Shown: positions 1-8,737 of the stretch, piece after piece
Position numbering within the stretch: the stretch's first letter is position 1
Layout of the letters: every line of letters starts with the position of its first letter
Origin: Leadbetterella sp031420365
Lineage (GTDB): Bacteria > Bacteroidota > Bacteroidia > Cytophagales > Spirosomataceae
Direction of reading: 5' to 3'
DNA: 64,000 nucleotides
Assembly: GCA_031420365.1 (NCBI GenBank)
Contig: JANOMP010000007.1
Span: forward strand, 1-64,000
The notes under the pieces: generated by a model
Told to the model about the DNA's origin: nothing
Database searches by the model: none
Seen by the model: the letters and a program-made list of their open reading frames with translations, nothing else
Program-made: the position numbers and the translations under genes

Positions 1-1
1 A

Positions 2-1213
2 AATGCGACATTTCTAAATAGAATTAAATATGTCGTAGACTTGGCGTTAAAAGAGAATTTATATGTAGTGTTAAATATGCATCATCATGAGGCAATATTC
101 GCTAATCCTGATTCTCAAAAAGCTAAATTCCTAAGCCAATGGAACCAAATTTCTGCATTTTTCAAAAATTACGACGAAAGAATCCTTTTTGAAGTTCTAA
201 ATGAACCTAACACTAACCTAAATGCTGAAAAATGGAATACTTTTTTTTCAGATGCACTTACCGAAATCCGTAAAACAAACCCATCAAGAGCGGTATTGAT
301 GGGAACTGCGAATTGGGGTGGCTTGTCAGGCGTTTCTTCCTTAAAAATACCAAAAGACAATAATATCATTCTGAGTATTCATTATTATGATCCTTTTAAT
401 TTTACCCATCAGGGGGCGGAATGGGCTGGCGGCGGCAACTCAAAAACATGGTTAGGTACAAAATGGGAAAATACAAACCTGGAAAGAAACGAAATTATTA
501 ATAAATTTGAGTACTTAAAAAAATTTACAAAACAAAATAATCTTCCTATACACATCGGGGAGTTTGGGTCTTACAATAAAGCCGACTTAGAAAGTAGAGT
601 TAAATGGAGCACTTTTTTAACAAGATGGTTTGAACTTCAAGGCTTTAGCTGGGCATATTGGGAATTTAGTGCTGGATTTGGCATTTTCAATCCGACCACA
701 AATCAATATCTTACGCCATTAGTCGATGCTCTATTAACAAACAAAATGGCAGAAGCCACAGTTTTAAAAACCACAATTCTCTACGAAAGTAATTTTACAA
801 ATGGAGATAATGGATGGTCAATAGCCGTTCAACCACAAGCCTCAGGAACTGTTAACACCTCCAATGATCAGGCTAATATTGATATAACAAAATCATCCCC
901 AAACGCTTCGCATTTTCAATTTCTAAAACCTAATATTCTCTTAAAAAAAGGCAAACGCTATTTGGTATCTTTTGAAGCTCAAGCTGACAAATCAATTGGA
1001 TTTACAAATTATATTGGCAAAGAATCCGATCCTTATAATACCTATTCTGGATACAAGGGATTTACTTTATCAGAAACTAAAAATACGTTTTCTTATAGTT
1101 TCGTGATGACCTCTGAAGATGATTCAAAAAGTAGAATTGTATTTGATTTAGGATTAAATATTGCAAAAATTTCAATTACAAAAATTAAAGTGGAAGAAGT
1201 ATTGGGAGATTAA
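2..1213 (+). CDS. GH5 family glycoside hydrolase, 5' end outside window
   Basis: This is the C-terminal part of a secreted endo-glycanase (cellulase/mannanase type). The reading frame is open to the left edge and residues before the TTG at 41 continue the family pattern (NRIKYVVDLAL), so that TTG is not the start. VVLNMHHHE is the GH5 beta-strand motif. VLNEPN (Glu near 203-205) should carry the acid/base, and HIGEFG (Glu near 560-562) the nucleophile. From about 780 a beta-sandwich region resembling CBM4/9 modules follows. The frame stops at 1211-1213, exactly where a T9SS sorting domain should continue; that domain lies downstream in other frames. Substrate cannot be assigned from sequence alone. 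Confidence 0.85.
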   Translation, partial: NATFLNRIKYVVDLALKENLYVVLNMHHHEAIFANPDSQKAKFLSQWNQISAFFKNYDERILFEVLNEPNTNLNAEKWNTFFSDALTEIRKTNPSRAVLMGTANWGGLSGVSSLKIPKDNNIILSIHYYDPFNFTHQGAEWAGGGNSKTWLGTKWENTNLERNEIINKFEYLKKFTKQNNLPIHIGEFGSYNKADLESRVKWSTFLTRWFELQGFSWAYWEFSAGFGIFNPTTNQYLTPLVDALLTNKMAEATVLKTTILYESNFTNGDNGWSIAVQPQASGTVNTSNDQANIDITKSSPNASHFQFLKPNILLKKGKRYLVSFEAQADKSIGFTNYIGKESDPYNTYSGYKGFTLSETKNTFSYSFVMTSEDDSKSRIVFDLGLNIAKISITKIKVEEVLGD

Positions 1214-1493
1214 TAGAATCAAATAAACTTGCTCTTGGTAATGAAATAAATAGCAATATTAAAGTTTATCCTAATCCATTTGAAACAGAAATAACTATAA
1301 AAGAAGAAGATATGATTATTTTTCGCCAAATGAAATGTTTTTAAAAAAATCTGCTTAAAGTTGCATTTGTTACTTGAATGCACCCACAAATAAATTAAAG
1401 AAAATTAATTTGGAGCATCTAAAATCAGGAACCTATTATTTGGCTCTAAAAAATGACAAGATGTTTTATATAAAAAAAATCCTTAAATTATAA
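1198..1493 (+). pseudogene. Broken T9SS C-terminal sorting domain of the GH5 gene
   Basis: Directly after the GH5 stop, another frame (1213-1341) reads NSNIKVYPNPFETEITI, the start of a type A T9SS sorting domain. A third frame (about 1371-1493) reads INLEHLKSGTYYLALKND and ends in IKKILKL plus a stop, the matching C-terminal half. Two frame changes are therefore needed, one near 1195-1213 and one in the A/T homopolymer-rich stretch 1330-1370. This is either real decay of the secretion signal or indel errors in homopolymers. Confidence 0.75.
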
Positions 1494-1502
1494 AATTGAA
1501 CT

Positions 1503-2882
1503 ATGCCATTAGCTATAAAAAGCAATCTCGTATTTTTCTTCTTTATCATTTATTTTTCCTCCTGTAAAAAAAGGGAGGAAGTAATACCAGAAACCATAAA
1601 AATCGAAACTCCTATTGTTGAAGTCAAACCAAAATATTTTGAAGAAAATTCTTGGATTTATAACCAATTGAAAACCATTTACCTTTGGGAAGATAAAATG
1701 CAAGAAGAGAAAGATACCGACAAAAACCTAAAACCTGATGATTACTTTTACTCTCTTACCAACAATTCGAAACATAGCGATTGGGTTTCCTACATAAAAA
1801 TGAACAAGTCTGACATTTTTGATTTTTGGGATGGAAATATGAATTCCTTTGGATTTAAATACAGAAAAATTGTTGCCCCAAATCAAGAAATTAAACTTGC
1901 GGTGTCAATAGTTTTTCAAAATAGCCCTGCACAAAAAGGAAATCTTTGGAGAGGTGACGTAATTACTAAAATTAACGGTAACGTTTTAACAGAACAAAAT
2001 TTGGAAAACTTATTAAACATTCCAAATGTAGAATTTACAGTAATAGACACAGACAATAATACTAAATTATTGAAAATTGGTAAAACCAAATTCTTAATAA
2101 ACCCTATTCAAGACAAAGCTTTTTTTGAAAAAGGCAAAAATAAGGTAGCCTATTTTGTGTATTCCCAGTTTTTAGTTAGTGCAGAGCCAGAACTTAGAGC
2201 CTTAATTGGTGGCTATAAAAGTTTAGGAGTAAATGAGTTAATCTTAGATTTGCGATTTAACCCAGGCGGAGTAACACCTAATGCAGAAGTTTTTGCTTCA
2301 TTATTGGTAAAAAATCTTGTTCCAAAAAGCACTATGTATACAAGCACATGGAACAAAACTCAAACAGAATTAATAGCGAAAAAAGAAGGTGCTACAGCTG
2401 GAATTAGGGGCTGGACAAATGAGACAAAAAACATTGGAAATCTAAATAGAATATTCATTCTAACGTCCAAAACTTCAGCTTCCTCCTCTGAAATGATAAT
2501 TAATTGCCTTAGACCATTTATGGAAGTTATAGTTATTGGCGATAATACTTTTGGGAAAAATTTGATAAACATTATTATTATAGATGAAACAGGCAAATTT
2601 CCTTTCGCCATAATGCCAGCGTTTTCACAAATGTTTAATGCCAAAGGAGAGTCAAATTATGGAACAAAGGAAGGATTTACACCTAATTTTAAAATAGAAG
2701 ATAATGTTATTCCCTTTTTCCCACTTGGAAATCCGAATGAAACTCTATTAAAAAAAGCATTAAGCATAATAAATAATGAAGGAAGTGAAGCTCCAATTCT
2801 ATTGCCATTTAAAAAGGTAACATTCATAGACAGATATCATCATTTCGACAGTGGGTCGGCGTTTTACTTAAAAGCTAACTAA
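1503..2882 (+). CDS. S41 family peptidase, lipoprotein
   Basis: A C-terminal-processing-type serine protease likely anchored in the envelope. Residues 1-21 form a lipoprotein signal ending in FSSCKK (lipid Cys 21). Residues 45-100 (WIYNQLKTIYLW) match the N-terminal helical region of Bacteroidota S41 proteins, and about 120-200 is PDZ-like (SPAQKGNLWRGDVITKINGN). The peptidase domain has LDLRFNPGG (248-256), the serine block SKTSASSSE (322-330) and the expected lysine in NTFGK (348-352), so the Ser/Lys dyad looks intact. It lies 4 bp before the DUF4159 gene and is probably the first gene of the MoxR operon. The target protein is unknown. Confidence 0.85.
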   Translation: MPLAIKSNLVFFFFIIYFSSCKKREEVIPETIKIETPIVEVKPKYFEENSWIYNQLKTIYLWEDKMQEEKDTDKNLKPDDYFYSLTNNSKHSDWVSYIKMNKSDIFDFWDGNMNSFGFKYRKIVAPNQEIKLAVSIVFQNSPAQKGNLWRGDVITKINGNVLTEQNLENLLNIPNVEFTVIDTDNNTKLLKIGKTKFLINPIQDKAFFEKGKNKVAYFVYSQFLVSAEPELRALIGGYKSLGVNELILDLRFNPGGVTPNAEVFASLLVKNLVPKSTMYTSTWNKTQTELIAKKEGATAGIRGWTNETKNIGNLNRIFILTSKTSASSSEMIINCLRPFMEVIVIGDNTFGKNLINIIIIDETGKFPFAIMPAFSQMFNAKGESNYGTKEGFTPNFKIEDNVIPFFPLGNPNETLLKKALSIINNEGSEAPILLPFKKVTFIDRYHHFDSGSAFYLKAN

Positions 2883-2886
2883 TATT

Positions 2887-3501
2887 TTGAAACCTTTTAT
2901 ATTTACAAGAATACAATATAATTCTGGCGATTGGGACACAGACCAACGCATGCCTACTAATTTACTAAATTCGATAGTAGAATATACAACTATTCCAATA
3001 GATGAAAAGGAAAGAATAATATATTTAACTGATAAAAATATTTATAATAGTCCATTTTGTTATCTGAGTGGACATAAATTAGTTGAGTTTTCTGCAGCAG
3101 AAAGAGAAAATTTTAAACGATATATTCAAAACGGTGGTTTTGTATTTGTAGATGATTGCAATCATGATATCGACGGTCTTTTTGCAAAGTCTTTTGAACA
3201 AGAAATGGAAAAAACATTTGGCCCAAAAGCTTTACAAAAAATTCCAAACAACCACCAAATATATTCGTGTTTTTTTAATTTTGAGGGACCTCCAACCACC
3301 TCTTTTGAATTAAATGGCTGGGGAGATGATTTGGTACATGATTATCTGAAAGCCATACTAATTAATGGTCGAATTGGGGTTTTATATAGCAACAAAGACT
3401 ATGGTTGCGAATGGGACTATGACTTTAGAAACAAAAGGTGGCTGGCAGAGGACAATACAAAATTTGGAATTAACATCATCAATTACGCATTAACATTCTA
3501 A
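2887..3501 (+). CDS. DUF4159 domain-containing protein
   Basis: The protein begins with the DUF4159 signature FTRIQYNSGDWDTD (residues 4-17) and keeps GGFVFVDDCNHD, the central strand-turn of this class I glutamine-amidotransferase-like fold. It carries no signal peptide and is about as long as a stand-alone DUF4159 domain. The start is TTG at 2887, chosen because it directly precedes the conserved N-terminus and no ATG is available. DUF4159 genes commonly sit beside MoxR, DUF58 and BatA genes, as here. No enzymatic activity is established; it may sense or bind a ligand for the neighbouring membrane complex. Confidence 0.85.
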   Translation: MKPFIFTRIQYNSGDWDTDQRMPTNLLNSIVEYTTIPIDEKERIIYLTDKNIYNSPFCYLSGHKLVEFSAAERENFKRYIQNGGFVFVDDCNHDIDGLFAKSFEQEMEKTFGPKALQKIPNNHQIYSCFFNFEGPPTTSFELNGWGDDLVHDYLKAILINGRIGVLYSNKDYGCEWDYDFRNKRWLAEDNTKFGINIINYALTF

Positions 3502-3506
3502 CATTA

Positions 3507-4481
3507 TTGGAAACTAAAGAAAAATACCAAAACCTTGTCAAAAAGTTACCTGATTTAAAAGCTGAAATAAGCAAAGTGATAATTGGCCAAAGTGAAGTAA
3601 TTGATGAAATATTAATTTCATTTTTAGCAGGTGGGCATTGTTTGCTAGAAGGAGTTCCGGGTTTGGCTAAAACTTTAATGGTTAAAACACTCGCTGAAGC
3701 CTTGGCTATGCAGTTTAAGCGAATTCAGTTTACACCAGACCTTATGCCAGGCGATATTTTAGGAACAGAAATTTTGGAAGAAGACCATGAAACTGGGAAG
3801 AAGTTTTTTAAATTTAACAAAGGGCCAATTTTTGCCAACATAGTTTTAGCCGATGAAATAAACCGCACGCCACCAAAAACTCAAGCCGCACTTTTGGAGG
3901 CCATGCAGGAATACAAAGTGACCTATGCTGGGACAAACTATGATTTAAATAGCCCATTTTTAATTATAGCTACACAAAATCCAATTGAACAATCAGGGAC
4001 TTATCCACTTCCAGAAGCCCAATTAGATAGGTTTTTATTATTTATTAAACTGGCTTATCCTTCTGAAAGTGAAGAGCTAGAGGTTTTGAAAAGCACTACA
4101 TCAGATAAATCAACAGAGATAAATACAATATTTACAGGAGAAGAAATCGCTGATTTACAAAAACTTACAAGACAAGTATATATTGATGAAGAATTAATAC
4201 TACAGGTAAATAAACTAGTAAGAAATAGCCGCCCACAAAATAGCACTTCAGAATTTGTAAAAAAATGGTGTGAATGGGGGGCGGGTCCACGTGCTGGGCA
4301 AGCACTTATTATGTGTGCAAAAGCTAAAGCGGTTTTGAATGGAAGATTTTCTGTAATTCCCGAAGACTTAAAAACTTTGGCTTTCCCAGTATTAAGACAT
4401 CGAATTTCTTTAAATTTTAGAGCTGAGGCAGAAGGGATTACTACAGATGATATAGTGAAAGAATTGCAAAATTTTATCTAA
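3507..4481 (+). CDS. MoxR family AAA+ ATPase
   Basis: A cytoplasmic chaperone-like ATPase. GVPGLAKT (about residues 50-57) is the Walker A motif, IVLADEINRTPPKTQAALLE contains Walker B and the family's post-B segment, and ATQNPIEQSGTYPLPEAQLDRF is the MoxR sensor 1/arginine finger region. The length of 324 aa is typical. It starts with TTG at 3507, five bases after the DUF4159 stop. MoxR proteins work with vWA-domain partners; the DUF58 and BatA-like genes follow within 20 bp, so this ATPase probably remodels that membrane assembly. Confidence 0.93.
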   Translation: METKEKYQNLVKKLPDLKAEISKVIIGQSEVIDEILISFLAGGHCLLEGVPGLAKTLMVKTLAEALAMQFKRIQFTPDLMPGDILGTEILEEDHETGKKFFKFNKGPIFANIVLADEINRTPPKTQAALLEAMQEYKVTYAGTNYDLNSPFLIIATQNPIEQSGTYPLPEAQLDRFLLFIKLAYPSESEELEVLKSTTSDKSTEINTIFTGEEIADLQKLTRQVYIDEELILQVNKLVRNSRPQNSTSEFVKKWCEWGAGPRAGQALIMCAKAKAVLNGRFSVIPEDLKTLAFPVLRHRISLNFRAEAEGITTDDIVKELQNFI

Positions 4482-4491
4482 AAATCTTTCC

Positions 4492-5361
4492 ATGGCTTTA
4501 AATGCTGATTTGATAAAAATAAACAACTTACAAATAGCCGCTAAAATTGTTAGCGACCAAATGTTGGTAGGACTGCATAAAAGCAAAAGGAACGGAATTG
4601 GTGTTGAATTTGACCAATATAGACACTATGAACCTGGCGATGATCCAAAAAGAATAGATTGGAAATTGTTTGCTCGTACACAAAAACACCAGATAAAAGA
4701 ATCTTCTACCGAAAGCCCAATCATTATTAATTTCATTTTAGACCTTTCAGGTTCAATGAATTATGAAGAAAATAAAGTAAGTAGATTAGATTATACTAAA
4801 ATATTAATGGCTTCCTTGGCTTATATGGGTTTTAGGCAGAATGATTTTATGAATCTATATGCTTTAAAAAATGGAAATCTGGAATTGTTAGCAGCACAAG
4901 GTAAGCAAGTTTTTCAGAAAATCTTATATGCCTTAGAAAATGCCAAAGCAGATGGAAATCTGAACTTAGAAAATTTTAAATTTCCTGAATTTCAGACAAA
5001 AAACAAAGAACTTATTGTCCTTATATCTGACTTTTTAGATATAAAAAATGGATTTTTTGACTTAGTAACAAAATGGGCAAAACCTGGAAAAGAGATATTA
5101 ATATATCAGATTCTAGGCAAACAGGAGACAGAATTTGACTTTAAAGGCAACTTTCTTTTTAAAGACCTAGAAACTAACCAAGAAATAGACTTAAGTACCG
5201 AAATAATTAAAAAAAGATATTTACTAAAACTTGAAAGGTATTTGCTCGAAACAGAAGAAAAACTCAATTTGCCTAATGTTCATTATCTCAGGTATTCTAT
5301 AGACCAACCAATAGCCGAAGTATTAAAAAATTCCCTAAAAAAAGTAAAATGGAATTTATAA
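4492..5361 (+). CDS. DUF58 domain protein with vWA fold
   Basis: The conserved DUF58 block YEPGDDPKRIDWKLFAR lies at residues 43-59, followed by a vWA core with the metal-binding DLSGSMNY (MIDAS, DxSxS). It has no membrane segment. It starts 10 bp after moxR and its 3' end overlaps the BatA-like gene by 13 bp, so the two are translationally coupled. DUF58/vWA proteins are typical partners of MoxR ATPases; the likely role is an adaptor for client binding at the membrane. Confidence 0.9.
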   Translation: MALNADLIKINNLQIAAKIVSDQMLVGLHKSKRNGIGVEFDQYRHYEPGDDPKRIDWKLFARTQKHQIKESSTESPIIINFILDLSGSMNYEENKVSRLDYTKILMASLAYMGFRQNDFMNLYALKNGNLELLAAQGKQVFQKILYALENAKADGNLNLENFKFPEFQTKNKELIVLISDFLDIKNGFFDLVTKWAKPGKEILIYQILGKQETEFDFKGNFLFKDLETNQEIDLSTEIIKKRYLLKLERYLLETEEKLNLPNVHYLRYSIDQPIAEVLKNSLKKVKWNL

Positions 5362-6533
5362 ATCCAAGTTTTTTTTGGGGCTTATCAGCTCTTTCCATAC
5401 CGATTGCCATTCATTTTTGGAACAAAAAAAAATCATCCATTATAAATTGGGCGGCTTTTAAATGGATAATTGAAGAAAATCAAAAAACAGCAAAAAGCAT
5501 AAGTTTAGATAAGATTTTATTGCTTGCACTACGATTAATGGCTATAACTTTATTAGTCTTTTTACTAAGCTCCCCCTTTTTTCCTGTAAAATACAAAAAT
5601 AATAAGAAGCTTATACATATTGTAGAGCCCAATAAAAAAGTAATTGAAAATTATAGATTTGAACTAGAAAATGCAATAAAAAACAAAGAAAAGATTGTAG
5701 CCTTAAATGCACTATCTGACACCAAAAGTAGTCTTGAATTCGAGTATTCAAATACTAATCCATCACTCATTCAATCGCATCTAAACCAAGTGTCAGAACT
5801 TTTTCCAAATCAAGAATTGAGAATTTATTTAGAGAACAATGAAAAATACACTTCTCAATCCTCTATATTTATTCCTGCAAAATTCACTATCAAAAGTATA
5901 GTGGATTCATCAAATTCCTTAAAAAACTTAATAAAAGGAAAGAATAATTTATTCCTTTTCACTAATGACAAAAACCAGCTACAATTTGGTCTAAATTCAA
6001 ACTTAAAAAAGAAAATCGTCAAAAATTCACCTATTCTAATATTAATTTGTTCTACTAATGAAACCGAAAAAAAGAGCATAGAAGCAAGCTTGGCTAGCCT
6101 TTCAGAAGTCTATAATTTTGACATTGATTTTAAAAACTCAAATAAATTAAATGACATAATAATTGGAAATCTGGCAATAAAAAATACTAATCGATTAAAA
6201 AAAGATGGCTTAATCATTCAATCCTCATCGTTTTTAGATGATACTTTTAATTCCAATTTTAAAATATTTTCTTTTCATGAGGTTTTAAGCCCAGATAGTT
6301 CAAATCTAACGTATGATGGAAAATTACCAGAAGCTTTAGGAAATTTAATAATAGCTCATTATGGCCTTGAAAATGCAAAACCATTATTAAGTGAAAACGT
6401 ATTTAAAGCTCTATTTAAAGAAAAATCGACAATCAAAATAAATAAAAAGGAATGGCAACAGAAGTTGATATTGAGTTTATTTATAGTCAGTATTATGGTG
6501 GAAAGATGGCTATCATTTAAGTTAAATACATGA
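5349..6533 (+). CDS. BatA-type N-terminal domain membrane protein
   Basis: The N-terminus (FINPSFFWGLSALSIPIAIH, then WAAFKWI) is the aerotolerance-regulator BatA N-terminal domain, with membrane helices at about 5-24 and 58-75. A last hydrophobic stretch lies at 373-384 (LILSLFIVSIMV). Unlike full BatA/BatB proteins it has no vWA MIDAS motif in the middle, which is extracytoplasmic and unrecognised. It overlaps the DUF58 gene by 13 bp and the next gene by 4 bp. The role is inferred from operon context: a membrane platform for the MoxR/DUF58 pair. Confidence 0.8.
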   Translation: MEFINPSFFWGLSALSIPIAIHFWNKKKSSIINWAAFKWIIEENQKTAKSISLDKILLLALRLMAITLLVFLLSSPFFPVKYKNNKKLIHIVEPNKKVIENYRFELENAIKNKEKIVALNALSDTKSSLEFEYSNTNPSLIQSHLNQVSELFPNQELRIYLENNEKYTSQSSIFIPAKFTIKSIVDSSNSLKNLIKGKNNLFLFTNDKNQLQFGLNSNLKKKIVKNSPILILICSTNETEKKSIEASLASLSEVYNFDIDFKNSNKLNDIIIGNLAIKNTNRLKKDGLIIQSSSFLDDTFNSNFKIFSFHEVLSPDSSNLTYDGKLPEALGNLIIAHYGLENAKPLLSENVFKALFKEKSTIKINKKEWQQKLILSLFIVSIMVERWLSFKLNT

Positions 6534-8737
6534 AAAAAATTAAAATAGCCATTCAGTTAGTTACCCTACAGATTTATCTTTCAATTATGTTGAAAGCTTT
6601 TTCTGTTGCTATCTCAGTATTTTTATTTTTTAAAATTATTAGAATACCCACTGAACCTATTTGGATCTCTTCAATTCTTTCTTTCCTAATTTGTTGTTAC
6701 ACTTTAAAATTCTTTAAAAACAAAAAAACAGAATCATTCCATAAAATTCATTCAAAAAATATGAATTTAGAATACTCTTTAAAATTGTATACTAAGCAAA
6801 CTCGTAACTTAGCAGAACAAATGCAATTGGAAAGAATCGCTGGAAAATCTATTTCAATTCCGATAGCTATTGATAAAAATCTACTTTCGTATTTTATATT
6901 AGTTTTAATAAGTGGAACCACTTTTTGGGGAATCAAAAACAGTAAACAATCTTCCAAATCCTTTTTTAATCTCGATTCCAAAAACAAAGAAATTGTAAAA
7001 TATTTCAATCAAATTAGGCTAATTTCTTCTAAACTAGAAATCAATGCTCCTGAATACACACTTCAAAGTAGTAAAATCACAAACGACCTAAATACATCAG
7101 CTTTATCAGGTTCCTACCTTAAGTGGTCTCTTAAATTTAATAATCCAAATAACTTAAGAGTATTTTTTCAAAATGCCAATGGAAATAAATTAGCCTTTAT
7201 TTATTCAAAAGAAGCTTATATTTTAAAAGACCAGTTAATAAGTTCAGGATTTTACCAAATTAATGCCTATTTAAATGACACCATTGCATATCAATCAGAC
7301 TTCTACAGACTAGAAGCCATTCCGGACCTTTCCCCTAAAATTGAACCCGCAACTAAAGAGCTATTTAAATTTCATTCGTTTAAAGACTCAAAAACATTAA
7401 GTATATCTGCTAAAATTTCTGATGATTTCTTAATAACAAACACCTTTATAATTGCTACAGTTGCAAGGGGATCTGGGGAAAATATTAAATTTAGAGAAGT
7501 AAAAATCCCAATTACTGAAGAAAATTTTAAATCCCAAATTATTAAAAAAACTATAGACTTAAATGCATTAAGTTTTGCACCTGGAGATGAGCTATATTAT
7601 TATTGGGCGGCTTTTGACAATAAAAAACCTGAACCCAATTTTAGTAAATCAGACACCTATTTTGTAGTTTTTAAGGATACAACTTCTAATGAAGAAACTG
7701 AATTACCAACAATGGCTATGAACATTCTGCCAGAATATTTTAGGAGCCAAAGACAAATAATAATTGATACCCAAAAACTTATTAAAAGCAGAAAAACCGC
7801 AAGTACTGCCGATTTTAATTCCACATCAAACGAAATAGGATTTGATCAAAAAGCTTTGCGACTCCGCTTTGGCCAATATTTAGGAGAAGAATTCGAAAGC
7901 AACATTAGTGGGGCGTCTCACGACCATGAAGAAAATGAAACCAAGGGAGGTTTACTCAAGGGTTTTGTGCACGCTCATGATACAGAAGGAGAGCATGAAA
8001 ATGAGAATAAAAAGGAAGAAAAACACAATCATGGACAAAAAGAAAATTCAAATTTGGTTGATAAAGACCCTTTAGCATCTCTTTTGGAAGAATATGTACA
8101 TTCTCACGACGACGGGGAAATGAATACTTATTTTGAACAATCTACGAGAAGCTTATTAAAAATGGCATTGGAACAAATGTGGCAATCTGAGCTCCATCTA
8201 AGACTATATGAACCCGAAAAAGCCATTCCGTTCGAAAATAAAGCCTTAGAGTATTTAAAAAAAGCACAACAAAAAGTCCGAGCTTATGTTAAAAAATCTG
8301 GCTTTGACCCTCCTCCAATTAAAGAAAAAGAAAAGCGACTAACAGGAGAATTAACAAAGTTCAACACAAATCAAAATTACCAAAAGAAATTAAATACGAA
8401 TGAAATCAGAAAATTAGTTGCTGAAATAATTGGATGCATTGACAAGAATTCGATTACTAAAATGGAACAAACCAAACTTCTTGTAATAGGGCAACAATTT
8501 TCCGATAATATGGTAACTGATCAATTTATAGGCTTAAAATTTTTAAGCATTTTAAGAAAAAAGATTAATAGCAAAACATTAAATAAAGAAGAAATTGAGA
8601 TACTGAAATCCGGCCTTTTAAAAATGGTTGAATTTGATAATTCTCAAGTAAACACTTCCTCTTCCAATAAAAACAATGTAGCCATGGAAAAACTATTTTG
8701 GAAAAAAATACAAAAAACACCATTTGGAAAACGATAA
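6530..8737 (+). CDS. Large membrane protein with His-rich segment, DUF4175-like position
   Basis: 735 aa with membrane helices near residues 20-40, 44-62 and 117-135, then a long extracytoplasmic beta-rich and helical region. Residues about 463-530 are full of His/Asp/Glu (ASHDHEENE, FVHAHDTEGEHENE, EKHNHGQ, EYVHSHDDGE), a likely metal-binding or low-complexity linker in which the pattern (F/Y)VH(A/S)HD occurs twice. Large membrane proteins (DUF4175-type) often occupy this slot of MoxR/BatA operons, but I cannot confirm that family here. The ATGA overlap with the gene before and 14-bp overlap with the gene after argue for coupled production. Confidence 0.6.
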   Translation: MKKIKIAIQLVTLQIYLSIMLKAFSVAISVFLFFKIIRIPTEPIWISSILSFLICCYTLKFFKNKKTESFHKIHSKNMNLEYSLKLYTKQTRNLAEQMQLERIAGKSISIPIAIDKNLLSYFILVLISGTTFWGIKNSKQSSKSFFNLDSKNKEIVKYFNQIRLISSKLEINAPEYTLQSSKITNDLNTSALSGSYLKWSLKFNNPNNLRVFFQNANGNKLAFIYSKEAYILKDQLISSGFYQINAYLNDTIAYQSDFYRLEAIPDLSPKIEPATKELFKFHSFKDSKTLSISAKISDDFLITNTFIIATVARGSGENIKFREVKIPITEENFKSQIIKKTIDLNALSFAPGDELYYYWAAFDNKKPEPNFSKSDTYFVVFKDTTSNEETELPTMAMNILPEYFRSQRQIIIDTQKLIKSRKTASTADFNSTSNEIGFDQKALRLRFGQYLGEEFESNISGASHDHEENETKGGLLKGFVHAHDTEGEHENENKKEEKHNHGQKENSNLVDKDPLASLLEEYVHSHDDGEMNTYFEQSTRSLLKMALEQMWQSELHLRLYEPEKAIPFENKALEYLKKAQQKVRAYVKKSGFDPPPIKEKEKRLTGELTKFNTNQNYQKKLNTNEIRKLVAEIIGCIDKNSITKMEQTKLLVIGQQFSDNMVTDQFIGLKFLSILRKKINSKTLNKEEIEILKSGLLKMVEFDNSQVNTSSSNKNNVAMEKLFWKKIQKTPFGKR

